A stretch of DNA of 64,000 nucleotides, taken from NCBI RefSeq assembly GCF_963678635.1, contig NC_087069.1, positions 17,642,660 through 17,706,659 of the forward strand, in the 5' to 3' direction. Source of the stretch: Symsagittifera roscoffensis (lineage: Eukaryota; Xenacoelomorpha; Acoela; Convolutidae). The position numbers were made by a program, and so were the translations under genes. The notes below the pieces were generated by a model. That model saw nothing but the letters and a program-made list of their open reading frames with translations. It had not been told where the DNA came from and searched no databases. Numbering within the stretch: the first letter of the stretch is position 1; the number at the start of each line of letters is the position of its first letter. This document shows positions 29,553-41,880 of this stretch, in pieces.

Positions 29553-32500
29553 CTCATTTCACTACTCAATAAACGCTGAAGCTGAAAAGTTTTCACCAAC
29601 TAAAGCCTACAGTCTTACACATTTGAAACTTTGCTTTTTCATAGAAATCAAAAATGCGGAAAAAGTTGCTCAAAAAAAATTGACAACTGTTCAAAAAATT
29701 AGTTAGCAACCATATCCAGTCATCCTAAAAATTTTGCCTGGATATTAAATTTTCATTAAACAAAACAAAAAAAGACAGAATAAAATTGGTTTTGAGAAAG
29801 CATTAAACAGTCTAAAAAACTTGAATAGGTCATCAAAAAGGTGTATCATTTTTTTCTCAATCAGGATTGCAATGCTTCGTTTTGCTTCTCATTTTCTCAG
29901 ATTCAATTGTTTCGTTAATGTCTCAATGTATTGCTTCAAGTTTCTTTCGAAGTAAAAGTCACTCACTTATAAAATGAACATTTGGAAAAAGTGTATTTTC
30001 CCAGATTGACTGAAGATTCTAAGGATACAACTAAAAAATTTAATACTGAAGTGAAAATATCTATGATACAAAATCCTTGAATGAGAAATTTTATGTCATG
30101 CAATTTTGTACAACTTCATGCGTACAGAAAGCTGCATGTGAACAAGTTTGATTAATTTAATTTTTTAGTAGGAGCTTTAAGCATATGGCTTTTAGTTTTT
30201 TATACAACAGCTTAATCTGCTGTTTGCAGATACCCAAAACTAAGTGTTCCCCTGCAAAATGAAAAAAAAAACTAGTGTACCCCTCAAAAACTGACAAACT
30301 AACCAAAGTCACTAGCCGAGAGGGGTCTGAAATCAACTTCTCCCTGATACCTAACTTGAATTATTGTAAACTAGAGCGTTCAAATTGAGCCCAACAGGGC
30401 TGATATCATGGTTAGCTCCTTACCAAATTCGATATGCAATGTTTCGCAGTGTGTAAGAGTAATTTACCGTTCGTAATTAAGCTTTGAACAAATATCTTCT
30501 TCCACCTTGCTAGTTATGTTCTAGTAGTCTCAAAAATAGATGAAGCCTAAGAATTGCAATTTTTAAATACTATGAAATCAGTAATTTACTTCATTTCGGC
30601 ATATACCAATATCAAATTTCCCAATTTTCAGCCACTCTTATCAAAAGATTTTAAATATTTTGGAGCAAGCACTGGCGTTTTATAAGGTATCGATACAGCG
30701 CAATAAACTGGATCAAAAAGAGTTTGGGGGAAAATTTGCAAGCAGAAACTATCAAGTTTCCTTTGAAAAAAAATTCTGCCAGTTATCCAAAATCGTTGAG
30801 TTAGTATAGAATTAAAATGGCACAAGCAGAAAGAATATTTTTTGGCTTGATATAATTTGGAAGAAAATTCTGTCAATTATCCAAAATCGCTGAGTTAGTA
30901 TAGAACTAAAATGATATCTATAGATGGATGTTTTTATAGTTAATAGCCTCAATGGTTTTTAAGCTCAGCGATTCTGACTTTGGTATGACGCGTTCAGTTT
31001 TTTTAGATAGCACCAATACTGAATGAAAATATTGTTTTCTAAATAGTGTTTTAAGGGCGAAAAAAATTAGAATTGAAGAAACAATGTTGTTATCCAATTA
31101 ATGCAATTGTATCAAAAATTTTTACAAACAAATTCCACGGTTAATACAGTTGAGTTACGATTAGTTCACATGTTTTCCCATCGAACCAACGAGTTTCAAC
31201 AAATAATCGATGGCATCCCGGGTAGACGTCCATACAAGAAAAACAAAAATCGTACATTTCATATGTGGAGTCTATGAAAAACAAAAACCGAAAACCATTT
31301 TTATACGATTAAGCCATATAAAGAATTTGTATAACAAGCGTTTTTTCAATCAATTTTTTCCTCCAAAAATTATTTGAAATTTTTTTAAAGCTCAAAAAAA
31401 AGAAATAATGGCAGTTTTTATTCCATGAAAGTAGCTTTGTTAATTTCTGTTAATTTGTTTCCATAGCTTGTTAATTTCTGTACATCAAAATTGTACGATA
31501 CTCATTTTTTCCATAGAAAAACAAATTTAAATTGAGAAAAACCTTTTACGCTGTTATTGCAAACTCGATTCTGTGCTCAAATAAAGATTTTACAGAAAAA
31601 AATCAGGAAGTTTTTTTTCTTTTGTGTACAATCATGTCGAGGCTGAATTATTCACTCAACAATCCAAAAAACTCAATCAAGTGGTTTTTTGGATAAGTAA
31701 TGTTTAATGGTTTTATATGCTAAGATGAGCTTAAATAGAGAGTTCCAAAAAGTTCGGACAGACAGAAATAATTAACAAGAGCAACAGTCTAGACATCAAC
31801 GGAAATTAAAAGGAAAGCTCATAAAGCAGAGTTTCGAGGTCTACTTCACAATCCCTCCTTTCAAAAGAGGGCAGGATGTTGTTAATAAGATTACTTGCAG
31901 CGAACTTTCGACCAATCAGAATGCAGCAAAAGTCGAATTTACTTGCAGCGCTCTACTGGGGAATCGCTCAGAACCTATAACCACGGCGGACAATTGCATC
32001 CGTTATGGTAAAATCTGTATGTTCATCGCATTATTTAAAAATTCGGCTAGCATAATCATCGGATAATCAAATTTGGTCAGACAAAAATTGCATGATTGCT
32101 CGGCTTCAGATTTTGCGTGCAAAAAAGCGTCGAAAAGCATTGATTACTCATTTTAATTAAATCTGTCTGTCTGAACTTTTTGCTACTAAATATTTCTGTC
32201 AGATATAATCAATTATTTCCAATCGACTCAATTTTTCTAAAGAGAAGTTTTCTAGCATGTCCAAAAAGATAGCTTTTTTTATATAGTTCTGTGCGAAGTT
32301 TAATTAATAACTCTCATGGCAAAAATAATACAAGCTGATTATCTGCGAGGTAACTGCTACTACAATCTGGTTTTTAATTAGTACAAAATCCTTAGTTATT
32401 GTGTGTTGGCCAAAAAACAATATTATGAATGCAATCATGGCGAATCAGTCGGAATAAATCTGATTTTTTTCTTTCAAGGACGCACTATCAGAAGTCATTG

Positions 32501-32947
32501 GCAAGCATCTGTTTGAGAACAGAACTATCGGGTAGAGTTATACGGCGTTGATCTAAATTTTCACTCATTTCTTCGTATTGTAAGCCATACTCATTGGTTA
32601 GGTTATTGGTTATTTCTTCTTATCAGGATGAAAATTTCTATTCTTTCAGATCAAACTAATATCAAGGTTGAAGTCACACATGGCACCATGACATATATAT
32701 TAATACTTCAGCAGCAGCTGGATTACTGTAGTTATCAGGCGTTGGAGAAAAAACAATCACTTTTCAAAGCTCAGCTATAATTAAAACACCAGAAACTCTG
32801 TTTTAGGCAATTTTCTAAAGGCTTTACGAGTCATAAGACATTTTATAATTGATTGATTATCGTGATCATTTTTAAGTCATATCAAGCCGAAATTAAGATC
32901 AAATGAAAACAAAACTGCTCGTATCAGGACGAAGCCCTGAAGGTTGC
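29553..32947. other. AT-rich interval without genes; small tandem repeat inside
   Basis: Nothing protein-like. An ~88 bp tandem pair lies at 30767-30822 and 30854-30913 (ATTATCCAAAATCG(T/C)TGAGTTAG in both). 31860-31970 resembles 35628-35715 (GGATGTTRTTAA, then CCAATCAGAAT and GCAGCGC). Confidence 0.6.
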
Positions 32948-33590
32948 GACTGCCTTTTAAGTCTATGGAGCACTAACAAAATGGAAAAATTAAACGTAAT
33001 AAAGTAAAATTAAAATTGTTTTTCTAGAAAATTGAGAATTTTTTGTAAAAACATCCCCCCACATGCCCTATTAAGTACAAAAAGATAGACTTTGATCCTA
33101 TTAACAAAACAATTATGACATATAAGCTTCCTTGAACCAATTTGGAACAATTTCTAAGACGGATTAAATCTCGCTTACGCGTTAATAGCGCGAAATATGT
33201 CGCGCGTTAATTGTCCCAAATTGGTCAAAATGGCAATCTTTAAACCCTCATAACTTTAAGAAAAATGGTCACCGGTTAAATATCTTTTCAAATTTAAATT
33301 CAGGACAACAATAGCTTTCGAATGATCTAAAAAAAATCCGTCAAAAATGGCTAGTTAAAAAGTCGAAGAAAAAAAACCCCACCCCGAGCACAGATATTCC
33401 GTTAGTCTCGTATCGAAAGTCGGAACAGTTATATTCTTGAGTTGTATTATTCATAGAATTTGAAATAAAACCCTTGGGTGATTGGACACAGTTTAAGATA
33501 CGATTTGATAAAAGGACAGCTGTGCTAGATATATTCAAAGATTGCTTTTTCTCATGGCTCGAATATTAAGTTCAGATCACCAGCGGATTT

Positions 33591-33610
33591 GGGGGGGGGG
33601 GGGGGGGGGG
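33591..33610 (+). repeat. G20 homopolymer
   Basis: Twenty consecutive G in AT-rich DNA. G runs of this length can form quadruplexes and are unstable in replication. Confidence 0.9.
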
Positions 33611-34040
33611 TGCCTCTTTCTCCTTAGCGAGCCGAGCCAAAGAGTCCCCCCTTTACACCTTTTTTGATTGACGGAGTCTAAATTTTTTCTAAATGCACCT
33701 ACGGCCTCAATATATACTAATTTCGTGGGCAAAGCTCGTGCCAAAAAAAAAACAATTATCAATTTACTAGTTTAAAAAAAGGCATTTTTGGCATGTTTAC
33801 CAAAATTTTGCCAGCAACGCAGCAAATTTGATCAGAATAAAGTCTTTATAACGATTTGTAACAACTCCGAAAACCAGTCAGGTCGATCTAAAAAAAAGGG
33901 TTGATAAAAATTCAAAAATATTTTGAAAACCCCCTCCCTAGAAAATCTAAACGCCCCTGGTTCAGATACATAAAAAGTTTAATTTCGTTAAAAAACTGTT
34001 GTTTTTTTGTCGTTCGATTTCTTAAAAGAATTGCGTAGAT

Positions 34041-34548
34041 ATCCCGGGTTGAAGTTTACTATTAATAATAGCTTTTTTGCAGTATCCCAGTGATTACTTT
34101 TTTTTCAGAGGTGATTCATTTACAATTAAAGTTTTTTGCAAAATTAAACCTGCAATAATTCAAAGCTAGTTCAAAAACGATTTCGTAGAAAAACAGCGCT
34201 AAAACTGAGGAAATTTGAACTCATTCTAGTAGCTTTCAAAGAAGAGTGTGAGTTGATGATACTTTTAATTTGAGATTTTTCTAAGACTTGGTGGCGCAAA
34301 GGTAGTATACATGGCTGCAAAGCTAAGGGGAGAGGGCCCGAACTTCTGTAGATCATAATTTTTTGCTCACTAGGGTAATTTTTTTGGTTTTTTTTACCGC
34401 TGTTTCATCGCTGGAAGTCAGCCAAATTAGCGATTTTCTATCGATAAACGTTGCTATTGTAGCAATGTACAGCGATGATTCATCGATGGCGATCGCTGTT
34501 TTTTTTTCACTTTTCGTCGCTAACTATCAAGTGAGCTCAACCCGGGAT
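34041..34548. mobile_element. 0.5 kb MITE-like element with ATCCCGGGTTGA inverted ends
   Basis: ATCCCGGGTTGA at 34041-34052 and its exact reverse complement at 34537-34548 enclose about 500 bp. The right interior is full of GCGAT/ATCGC motifs (TCATCGATGGCGATCGCTG near 34480). It sits inside the larger inverted-arm element. No coding capacity, so it is MITE-like. Confidence 0.5.
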
Positions 34549-35590
34549 TCCACTTCAAAGTTTTAAGATCTTTGTTTTGCAAACAACTGATCATTATATT
34601 CAATTTTAAAATGACAATGCATGGTTTTTTCATTATACGTTCAAGCCAAATAGTAGGAGAGTTATTTTGTTTTCATTGAGAGACAATTGAATATTTTCAG
34701 ATAATGAGTGCAAATACTTGTATTGGGCACCTAAATTGATGTTAATCTTATATTACAAAAAAAAATTCGTTAACTTACATATTTGGCACATGTGATTGAA
34801 ATCTCGGGAGAAACTGCGTGTCACATGTGATTAACACGCTCAAGTTTGTTCAAAAGGGTTTGATTGAAGACATTTGATTTCGTATGAGTTGTAGATGCAA
34901 CCACCACGACTACTTTTTCGACTAGCGCGACTATTTACTCGACCACCGCGAGCAAACGTTTGAGTTCACGAACAAACATGTAAAAAATGTAAAAATTTTC
35001 GTGGACATTCTAAATAATTTACAGAGAGATTTGTGTAATTTTTCATGATTGAACAAGTGAATCATATGTGACACGCCATTCCTCCGGATTATTTTATCAT
35101 GTTTTGTTACCTCTGACTTTACTACAAAAAACAAAAATATCCACGTTGTTGTACAAGGTGTACCAATTAGTCAATATAAAGAAAATGTCGGAAACTTGCC
35201 AGTAAACAAAAAAAAACAGTAGAATTAATTAAGTTTTTTAAAAATGAAACTTTATAGGCATTTAGAGAAACCAGCATATTTGTTGATCATATACAAGACG
35301 GCTATGAGTCTCAAATCAAATTTACAAACAGCGTTTTTTGGGTAACGGAAACACTTGCTTTTGACAAAAAAAACTGACAGGTCTATAGTTTATGAAATAC
35401 TTATTATGTGCACATTGAGTGTTGATTCGTGAATTGTAGAGGAGTCGCATTGTAACGGCTATATTTTTCTTGTTCTATATTTTAGTTTTCTTTTTCTTAT
35501 GAATTGAAGCTGTGATTTCAGTCGCTCTTAGACAGTTTGACACATGTGACTTTACTTTTTTATTCATGTGATCTTCATTACTTGTTTGGG
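34549..35590. other. Non-coding interval with CACATGTG palindromes
   Basis: Nothing gene-like. CACATGTG (E-box-like palindrome) occurs near 34788, 34822 and 35538, with a related CATATGTGAC near 35060. Confidence 0.4.
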
Positions 35591-35646
35591 ACCAAGTTAA
35601 CGTCCTCCCCGCTAATCACTTTTAGGGGGGAGGATGTTAACTTGGT
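35591..35646. repeat. Long hairpin ACCAAGTTAACGTCCTCCCC
   Basis: A 20 bp stem with one mismatch (35591-35610 against 35627-35646) and a 16-base loop. Further forward copies of GGAGGATSTTAACTTG follow at 35732-35748 and 35761-35777. The cluster looks like the multiply repeated end of a small transposon. Confidence 0.7.
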
Positions 35647-36628
35647 TCTAAATTGGGAATTTTCAGCCAATCAGAATCAAGCTTTTTGCATGCAGCGCTT
35701 AGCAATTTTAATTTAAATTCAGCTCTGGGGTGGAGGATCTTAACTTGGTCTATTTGGGTTGGAGGATGTTAACTTGATTACTTGCTTGTGCTTTTAATCG
35801 ATGTGACAAGCTTTAAGTTCATTTTTTAGATTCTAATTCTTTTTGAAGAAAAGCCGCACAAATCTGAAATGCCAGTTAATTTAAAGTAAAAACAATTTCA
35901 AAATCAAAGAAAACTCATAGCAGCTAATGGAGAATTCAAACCTAGATGTTTGAACAAGATAAAACCATTGGAAAAGCCCGTTGTCTGATACATCTACTAT
36001 CTAGATAAAAATCATCAGATAAGAAAAATGTTTCATGACAAATTTTGTTTTGCGCCTTATAAATATATAATAAAGATATGCACCGCTCCTATTTTATATT
36101 AAAGTAATTTAGTAAGTTACTTAGTATGTAGTTAGTAAGTAATATATTAAAGTAAGTTACTATCGTAGCGAAAGTATTGGAATCCTTGTGCTCGGGATGA
36201 ATTTTTTCTTCTACCAATTTCGAGTTTTTAACTAGCCTTTTTTGACGGAATCCTTTTTCATCATTCGAAAAATTTCGTCGTCCTGAGCATAAGTTTGAAA
36301 AAATACTTCACAGGTAATTATTTTTTCTTAAAGTTATTGGGATTTAAACATTACCATTTTGGCCAAATTTGGACAATTAACGCGCGATATATTTCGCGCA
36401 ATTAACGCGTAAGCTGAGATTTTATCCGTCTTAGAAATAGTTCTAATTAGCTTGAAGGAAGCTTTTTGTCATAACTAGTTTTGTAACTCGGAGCGAAATA
36501 TATCTATTCGTACTCTACATAGCGTGTGCGGGGATAAATTTCACTAAAAATCTCAATTTTTTTGTTTTATTTTTATTATGTTTAACTTTTCCATGTTTTT
36601 ACGGCTCCATGGGCCTTAACAGTCAGTC

Positions 36629-37944
36629 GGAACTTTTGATTATTCAAAATCTTCCGGTTACGAAGTCATTTTGAAAAGAAATGTATTAATTTCCCTTCCA
36701 GAAGCATTCCGATGGCGGGAAGGACTACCCGAAGTGAAGTTCCATGATTGATAATCGCTTAATACCGATGCTCATGATCGAAAAAGGTTGCAATTATAAC
36801 CTTCTATTTTTACGTTTTGGGACTCGCAATTGATCCTAATCCTGGACAGTCCATAATTTTAAGTAAAATTATATTAACTATAATGCATTTATAAGCCGTT
36901 CGAATGCATTATAATGGATTATGTACTGTATAACCTTTTTCGCATTTTCTGTATCCCCATCTACATGAAACACCAAAACCCACATCTAACACCTACTTCC
37001 TTTCTCATCTAATCTACCTCAACCCCCACACCCCAAATACTGTTTTTTTCACTTTTTGCCCTGTCCTCAGGTATACACACTTTTGTCTCACTTCCCAGAC
37101 ATTTGACGCTCCAACAAAACTTTAGGGGGGGGGGGAGCTAGTGGGGGTACAAATCTGTAGAAAATGGGCGCTTGCTATTTTTCGTACTTAATTATTATGG
37201 TGGGGGAGAAACAATTAGAAAAAAAGGCAAAAAGAAAGCAGTTCAGTTTTTTGCTGTAGACAAATGTAAACTCAATTAGCGATTGCAATGTTCGAGTTTT
37301 AAAAAAAATGACTTCAAAGACTTTGGAAAAACCAGCCTCAAGCTACAAAAACTACTGATATTCATTATAAATTATGATCGAATACAATGGGTTAAATTGT
37401 TTTTCCACTCTAAATGTTTTATAATCGGATCCCCGATTGCGGATCCCCACATACAAGCTTGGTGCTAATTTCATCCAAAAGACTCTCCCCTTACTACTTC
37501 TGTACGACATTAATGAGCAATTTCTGGCTGAGCAGCACTTAAACTGTTTCGAGGGCACCTTGACGGCATAGGCAATAAACTCATTTTTTTCGCCAAAAAA
37601 TTCCAAAAAACCATTAATTTTTGTCATGATTTTGTAAGAAAAAAGTTCCTTTCTGCGGGGAAAATATTTTGGAATATGCTTAAATTGCTTGGGAAAAATT
37701 TCATTAAACAATCTTGCGCACATCACTGCTCGCTATTGATAACTTTTATATCCACCTCTAGATTGAAAAACAAACGCAAGCAAAGCTTATATTCGTAATT
37801 GATGCCAGAATAAGGAAACATATTTTACTTTTTAAAAAACATGCAGCGGTTTTCACAAAAACTAATTCCAATAGGGAACTCGCTTTTCAACAAAGACCCT
37901 TTTATGCTCTGTGCCGAACCACGTTCCTTCCTTTGTTATATTGA
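36629..37944. other. No recognisable gene; G11 run
   Basis: AT-rich, non-coding in appearance. An uninterrupted G11 tract is at 37125-37135, followed by GAGCTAGTGGGGG. The minus frame at 37352-37726 is open for 124 codons but resembles nothing and is AT-biased. Confidence 0.45.
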
Positions 37945-38078
37945 AGTATAACCAGGTGTGCTCCGACGGGTAGCCTGATATTCGTAACTAAACAGAAACC
38001 GGATTAGAGTTCTTCATATCATTTTCGCCTGAGGTTTCCATATTTTAAATCCCATTATCTCAGAAAACTAAAACAATC
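37945..38078 (+). repeat. 134 bp direct repeat, copy 1
   Basis: Starts at ACCAGGTGTGCTCCGACGG and ends CTAAAACAATCC. It matches 39338-39471 at about nine positions in ten. The pair encloses 1.26 kb and could be short LTRs of a non-autonomous (TRIM-like) element or two independent insertions. Confidence 0.8.
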
Positions 38079-38859
38079 CAAAGTTAATCATTTCACTGAA
38101 ATCATGTCGAATGCATTTCGAGTCAAATCAAGTCGAGTGCATTTTTAATACAATTTTTTTTTTGCAGAGGACGCCTTGGTGCGCATAGGCAAAAAAAAAA
38201 TCTTTTTATGGCAAAAACTTTCCTAAAAAAGTAATTAACGTGATTTTGTCAAACTTTTGTCTTTTTTTGTAAAAATAGGATGTTCAATTAACACCTCTAA
38301 AGAGCATTTATCAATGAATAATAGCAATTCATTGGATCTTCGAAACCTAAACCTTTGAATCTTGAAACAAAAAATGACAATGCTGCAGACTGAAAAAATC
38401 CAGCAGACCTTAAATGGACAAAACTTTTCCTCCGACAGAGTGAAAAGCAATCAACCATGAAGATAAGAAATCTGGTTTCGCCAATCAACATCAATGAGAT
38501 GCTGATCACTTATATACACTATGTGGTATAAACTTAATGCACACTAAGAGATTGTCATTTCGACGGTTCTAGATCAAACAGATGCAGCAGCTCGATTTTG
38601 TGATATTATAGAACTCAGAATACCGCTGATGCGGAGAACGAAATTATACCAATAAAGGTCTCCCGGAGACTATAATCAACAGATTACAAAATCAAGTTAT
38701 TTGAGGCTAATAGAAACAAAGCTGATTCAACGCTGAATGATTTACAAACTGCTTCACTGTTTTTGAAGCAAGCACAGCACTTTGCTGGAATCTCTAAGGT
38801 TAATATCATATAGAAAAACACATACAATCTGAGGTAAGTTTTCAATAATCCAAAAAATG

Positions 38860-39808
38860 TCCTGGGTTGACCTCCTTAAACCGAAAATGCTTATCTTACA
38901 TTTCCCTACAACAAAAATGCTTATCATACAATTGCTTACATCAAATGTATGGAAAAATGCTACCCATACAATTTTAAGAAATTCCAAATAAAATTGAAAT
39001 TGCCGCAAAAAATTTTTTGTTTTTTTGACCTCAAATCGAATTTTGTACTCAAACAAACATTTTGCAAAAAATGATTGCATGCAAATTTTAATTCTTTGTC
39101 TGCATAACTTGGTCCACGATGCACAAAAATTGGAGTTTTTTCCGTTTCTCTCGATAACTTTTTTAAACAGGCTAAAAACTTTAGTTTTTTTTGTATTGCA
39201 TGTTTATATATGCCTTGATCATTGTTTGATAAGTTGAAATTTCTTTTTTTTTTAAAATCATCTTTGTAAAACTTTGCCAAAATTTAAAAGTTTGATGCTT
39301 TCACTATATGATGAAAGTTTGATGCTTTCACTGAAGTAATACCAGGTGTGCTCCGACGGTTAGCCTGATATTCGTAACCAAACACAAATCGGATTAGAGT
39401 TCTTCAGATCATTTTCGCCCGAGGTTTCCATTTTTCAAATCCCATTATCTCAAAAAACTAAAACAATCTTTCACTATATGGTTTGTGAAGTAACCACAGT
39501 TACAATTCGGATCGTTTCCAATGCATTGTCAATGACAGACGATCAACCTTTTGGGAACTCAAGTGTTGAGTAAACCATGGGTTTAGTCACGAACACATCC
39601 CAAAATTTTTGAGAAATAAAATTCAGAAAAAAAATCAATTTTTTCGTTTATGAAAAAATGCTTATCCTACACTTTTCATTTATGAAAATATGCTTATCCT
39701 GGAGTTTTTTTTACAATTTTCTGAGTCAATAAAACTGTAGGAAATTGTAGGATACGCTTTTTTCAGATATGGAAATTGTAGGATAAGTATTTTTGGTCAA
39801 CACGGGGT
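38860..39808. mobile_element. Element with inverted GATAAGCATTTT-repeat ends
   Basis: The left end (CCTGGGTTGACCTCCTTAAACC, then AAAATGCTTATCTTACA twice) is the reverse complement of the right end (TTGTAGGATAAGTATTTTTGG, then TCAACACGGGG near 39805). A further inverted pair of the motif lies at 39655-39700. Short frames containing CMISIF/CKISIF text arise from the repeat itself. The interior carries no transposase. The second copy of the 134 bp repeat lies inside it. Confidence 0.55.
39338..39471 (+). repeat. 134 bp direct repeat, copy 2
   Basis: Second copy of the sequence at 37945-38078, same orientation, 1.39 kb downstream. Confidence 0.8.
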
Positions 39809-39829
39809 TAGTGAAGGATTCGCCGATGT

Positions 39830-41880
39830 TAGGTCAGAATGTCTAAACTGCGGGGGCCAATCGCCTGTGTCTAAGATCTCTCCTTCTAGGGTAAAAAGTG
39901 TAACTTGTGTAGTAGGAGGGGAAATTTTGCAATACATTGTCGGAGTACGTTCGCATACGTTAACTCAAATCGTATCAAAACTGATAAAAGACAAAATCCT
40001 CATTGGGGTCAATTCGCAGAGAGAGGTAGAAAAAAGCTCTGAGAAACGCATTGAAATGAGAATACTTATCGCTTCAGCACTCATTGGTATGCTTGTTGCA
40101 TGGAAACTAGTCATTATAGGTGGCAACGATGTGATTAATTTTTTTGCTGAGCATCTGCAAGGATCTGAGAAAGCCAACTCTGAAGCAAACGCTGAAATCA
40201 TGGACGTAGTGTACGTGATCTGTTGCCAACCAACCCAGTACATGACTCTGGTGAAACTGCAGTGAAACTGAAGCCCGCGATCAACAGTCTTTTGGCAAGA
40301 CACCGTTGCGAATGGTAGAAACGGTAAAAGCAACGGTTAAACAGGACACAAATGAGTCAGTGCAGACTGGAGGAGTTATACTAATGCATCCACCACCTGA
40401 CAAGAAGACAATCTTAAAAATCTTGGCGCAGTTTTGTGGAAAAAATTGACCTCTCAGATGCTTCCCACTAAATCAAAACAATGACGCGAAATGGGATGTA
40501 CAATTAACAGCTTTAAGGAGCTTTTCAAGAAAAGCGAAAACACCAAGAAATGCGATAACCCAACTTTCTAGACTTTTTAAAAGTGCTTCGGGAACATTTT
40601 CAAGGTAATCAGTGGCTTAATAATTTTCAATACCACGTACTGGTCCATCGAACGCCAAGAAATTAACATGAAAAACGTATGCTTGCAGTCAAAGAACGAC
40701 TAATTGAAACAAATTACCATTAATGGAGAAAATCAATATCAAAACCACTTTAGCTTTTAGTTGAATCAGTATCAGCTGCTGGAGTCAAGCCTCATCATTG
40801 GCTAGCTGGGATCATTGTAATGCAAAGACGCCTGTCAATGGAACATAATGAACCTCAATCGTTTTGTGGACTGGCAAACTTATACAGAGAGTGGGCACGC
40901 AAAAAGCCGCAAAGATTTCCTCACTCAATGTTCTGGGAGTCAGTAATTTAAGTCGACCCACAAACACGGAAATCATGGAATCACCGGTATATTCATGAAA
41001 TCGAATAAAAAACTGTGCCAATCAGGAAGATAGCCTTAAATCCGGGCCAAAGAAAAGAAAGTGGCCATCAAAAATTCCATAATCAGTTTCAGAAAAAAAC
41101 CCAAATTTGCACCTTAACACCTGGAAAAAGAAATGAATATGACCACTGATGCCTCTGAACAAGCAGTTCTCGTACCGGATAATCGTTTTCCGATCTATGT
41201 TTCAGTAAAACTGTTACCTGCCGAGCGAAACTATCAAAATAGAAGGAGAAGCTCGTTTTGACACCTTTAAACAGCTCTTACTGGGATTCAAAATCATAGA
41301 GCAAAACGATCACAAACCCTTGATCGCAGAACCGCTTTGCTCGAGATGGAGAAACACTGAAATCATCAAGAGTCAGAATAAACAGATCAGCTACTTGGCT
41401 TAAGAAGGTTGATCACAAACTTAATTAAGGGCAAGAAAAACAGATATCGCACGAGGATGGTCTAACCGGACTGAGTTTTGACAAGACACCAGAATAAGAG
41501 CGGTTAGTTTGTCAAAAATCTCAGACAATCGGTTTTAAGGTCATCAAAAACTAACTTCAAGCTGTCGACAAATGCATAAAGATCAGTGACTGGAGACAAC
41601 CGAGGTGTGACTCATAATCTGAGTCACACTTCAAGAAGTAAACTGAATCCTTGACAATATGAGAAGGCATCATTCACCGTGGTGCTGTACCTTTCTTTAT
41701 ACAGAAAGTTAAATGACAAATGTTGGATGATGCCCATAAGACGAACCCGAGAAGACATACTACAGACACTATATTACAAATATTTACCTGGAATGTCACA
41801 CGATGTGGAACTAGACATTACTAGAGCAGTCTAGATATTTGAACATGCCGTGAAAGCAGGTAACAAAAATATATTAGTCA
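39830..41880 (+). pseudogene. Degraded Ty3/Gypsy gag-pol relic C
   Basis: Order on the plus strand: a broken nucleocapsid (ECLNCGGQSPVSK, then CNLCSRRGNFAIHC, whose Cys spacing is kept but His is replaced by Asn). A protease-to-RT stretch too decayed to read follows. Next comes the RT connection segment near 40855 (EPQSFCGLANLYREWARKKP), then RNase H at 41140 (MTTDASEQAVLVPDNRFPIY, VSVKLLPAERNYQ, later NDHKPL), then ISHEDGLTGLSFDKTPE near 41448. An integrase N-terminal-like piece lies near 41750 (REDILQTLYYKYLPGMSHDV). Many stops and shifts are present. The family differs from elements A and B (different RNase H wording and opposite strand). The open frame at 39867-40265 overlaps the nucleocapsid in part. 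Confidence 0.7.

Larger units (their letters stand above)
32948..36628. mobile_element. Element with ~440 bp inverted terminal arms
   Basis: The arms are 32948-33385 and 36192-36628. The left arm, reverse-complemented, matches the right arm through shared landmarks: CGCGTTAAT/ATTAACGCG palindromes, AGCTTCCTTGAA against TTGAAGGAAGCTT, TTAACTAGCC, ATCCGTCTTAGAAAT and CTCAATTTT. The interior (33386-36191) contains no transposase-like frame, so it is a non-autonomous element or a fold-back relic. It carries a nested inverted-repeat element, hairpins and a G20 tract. No clear target duplication was found. Confidence 0.7.

Noticed and set aside
38754-39280. Minus frames containing CMISIF and CKISIF repeats
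   Set aside because: The repeated peptide follows the GATAAGC transposon-end repeat and reappears at 16.7 kb for the same reason.
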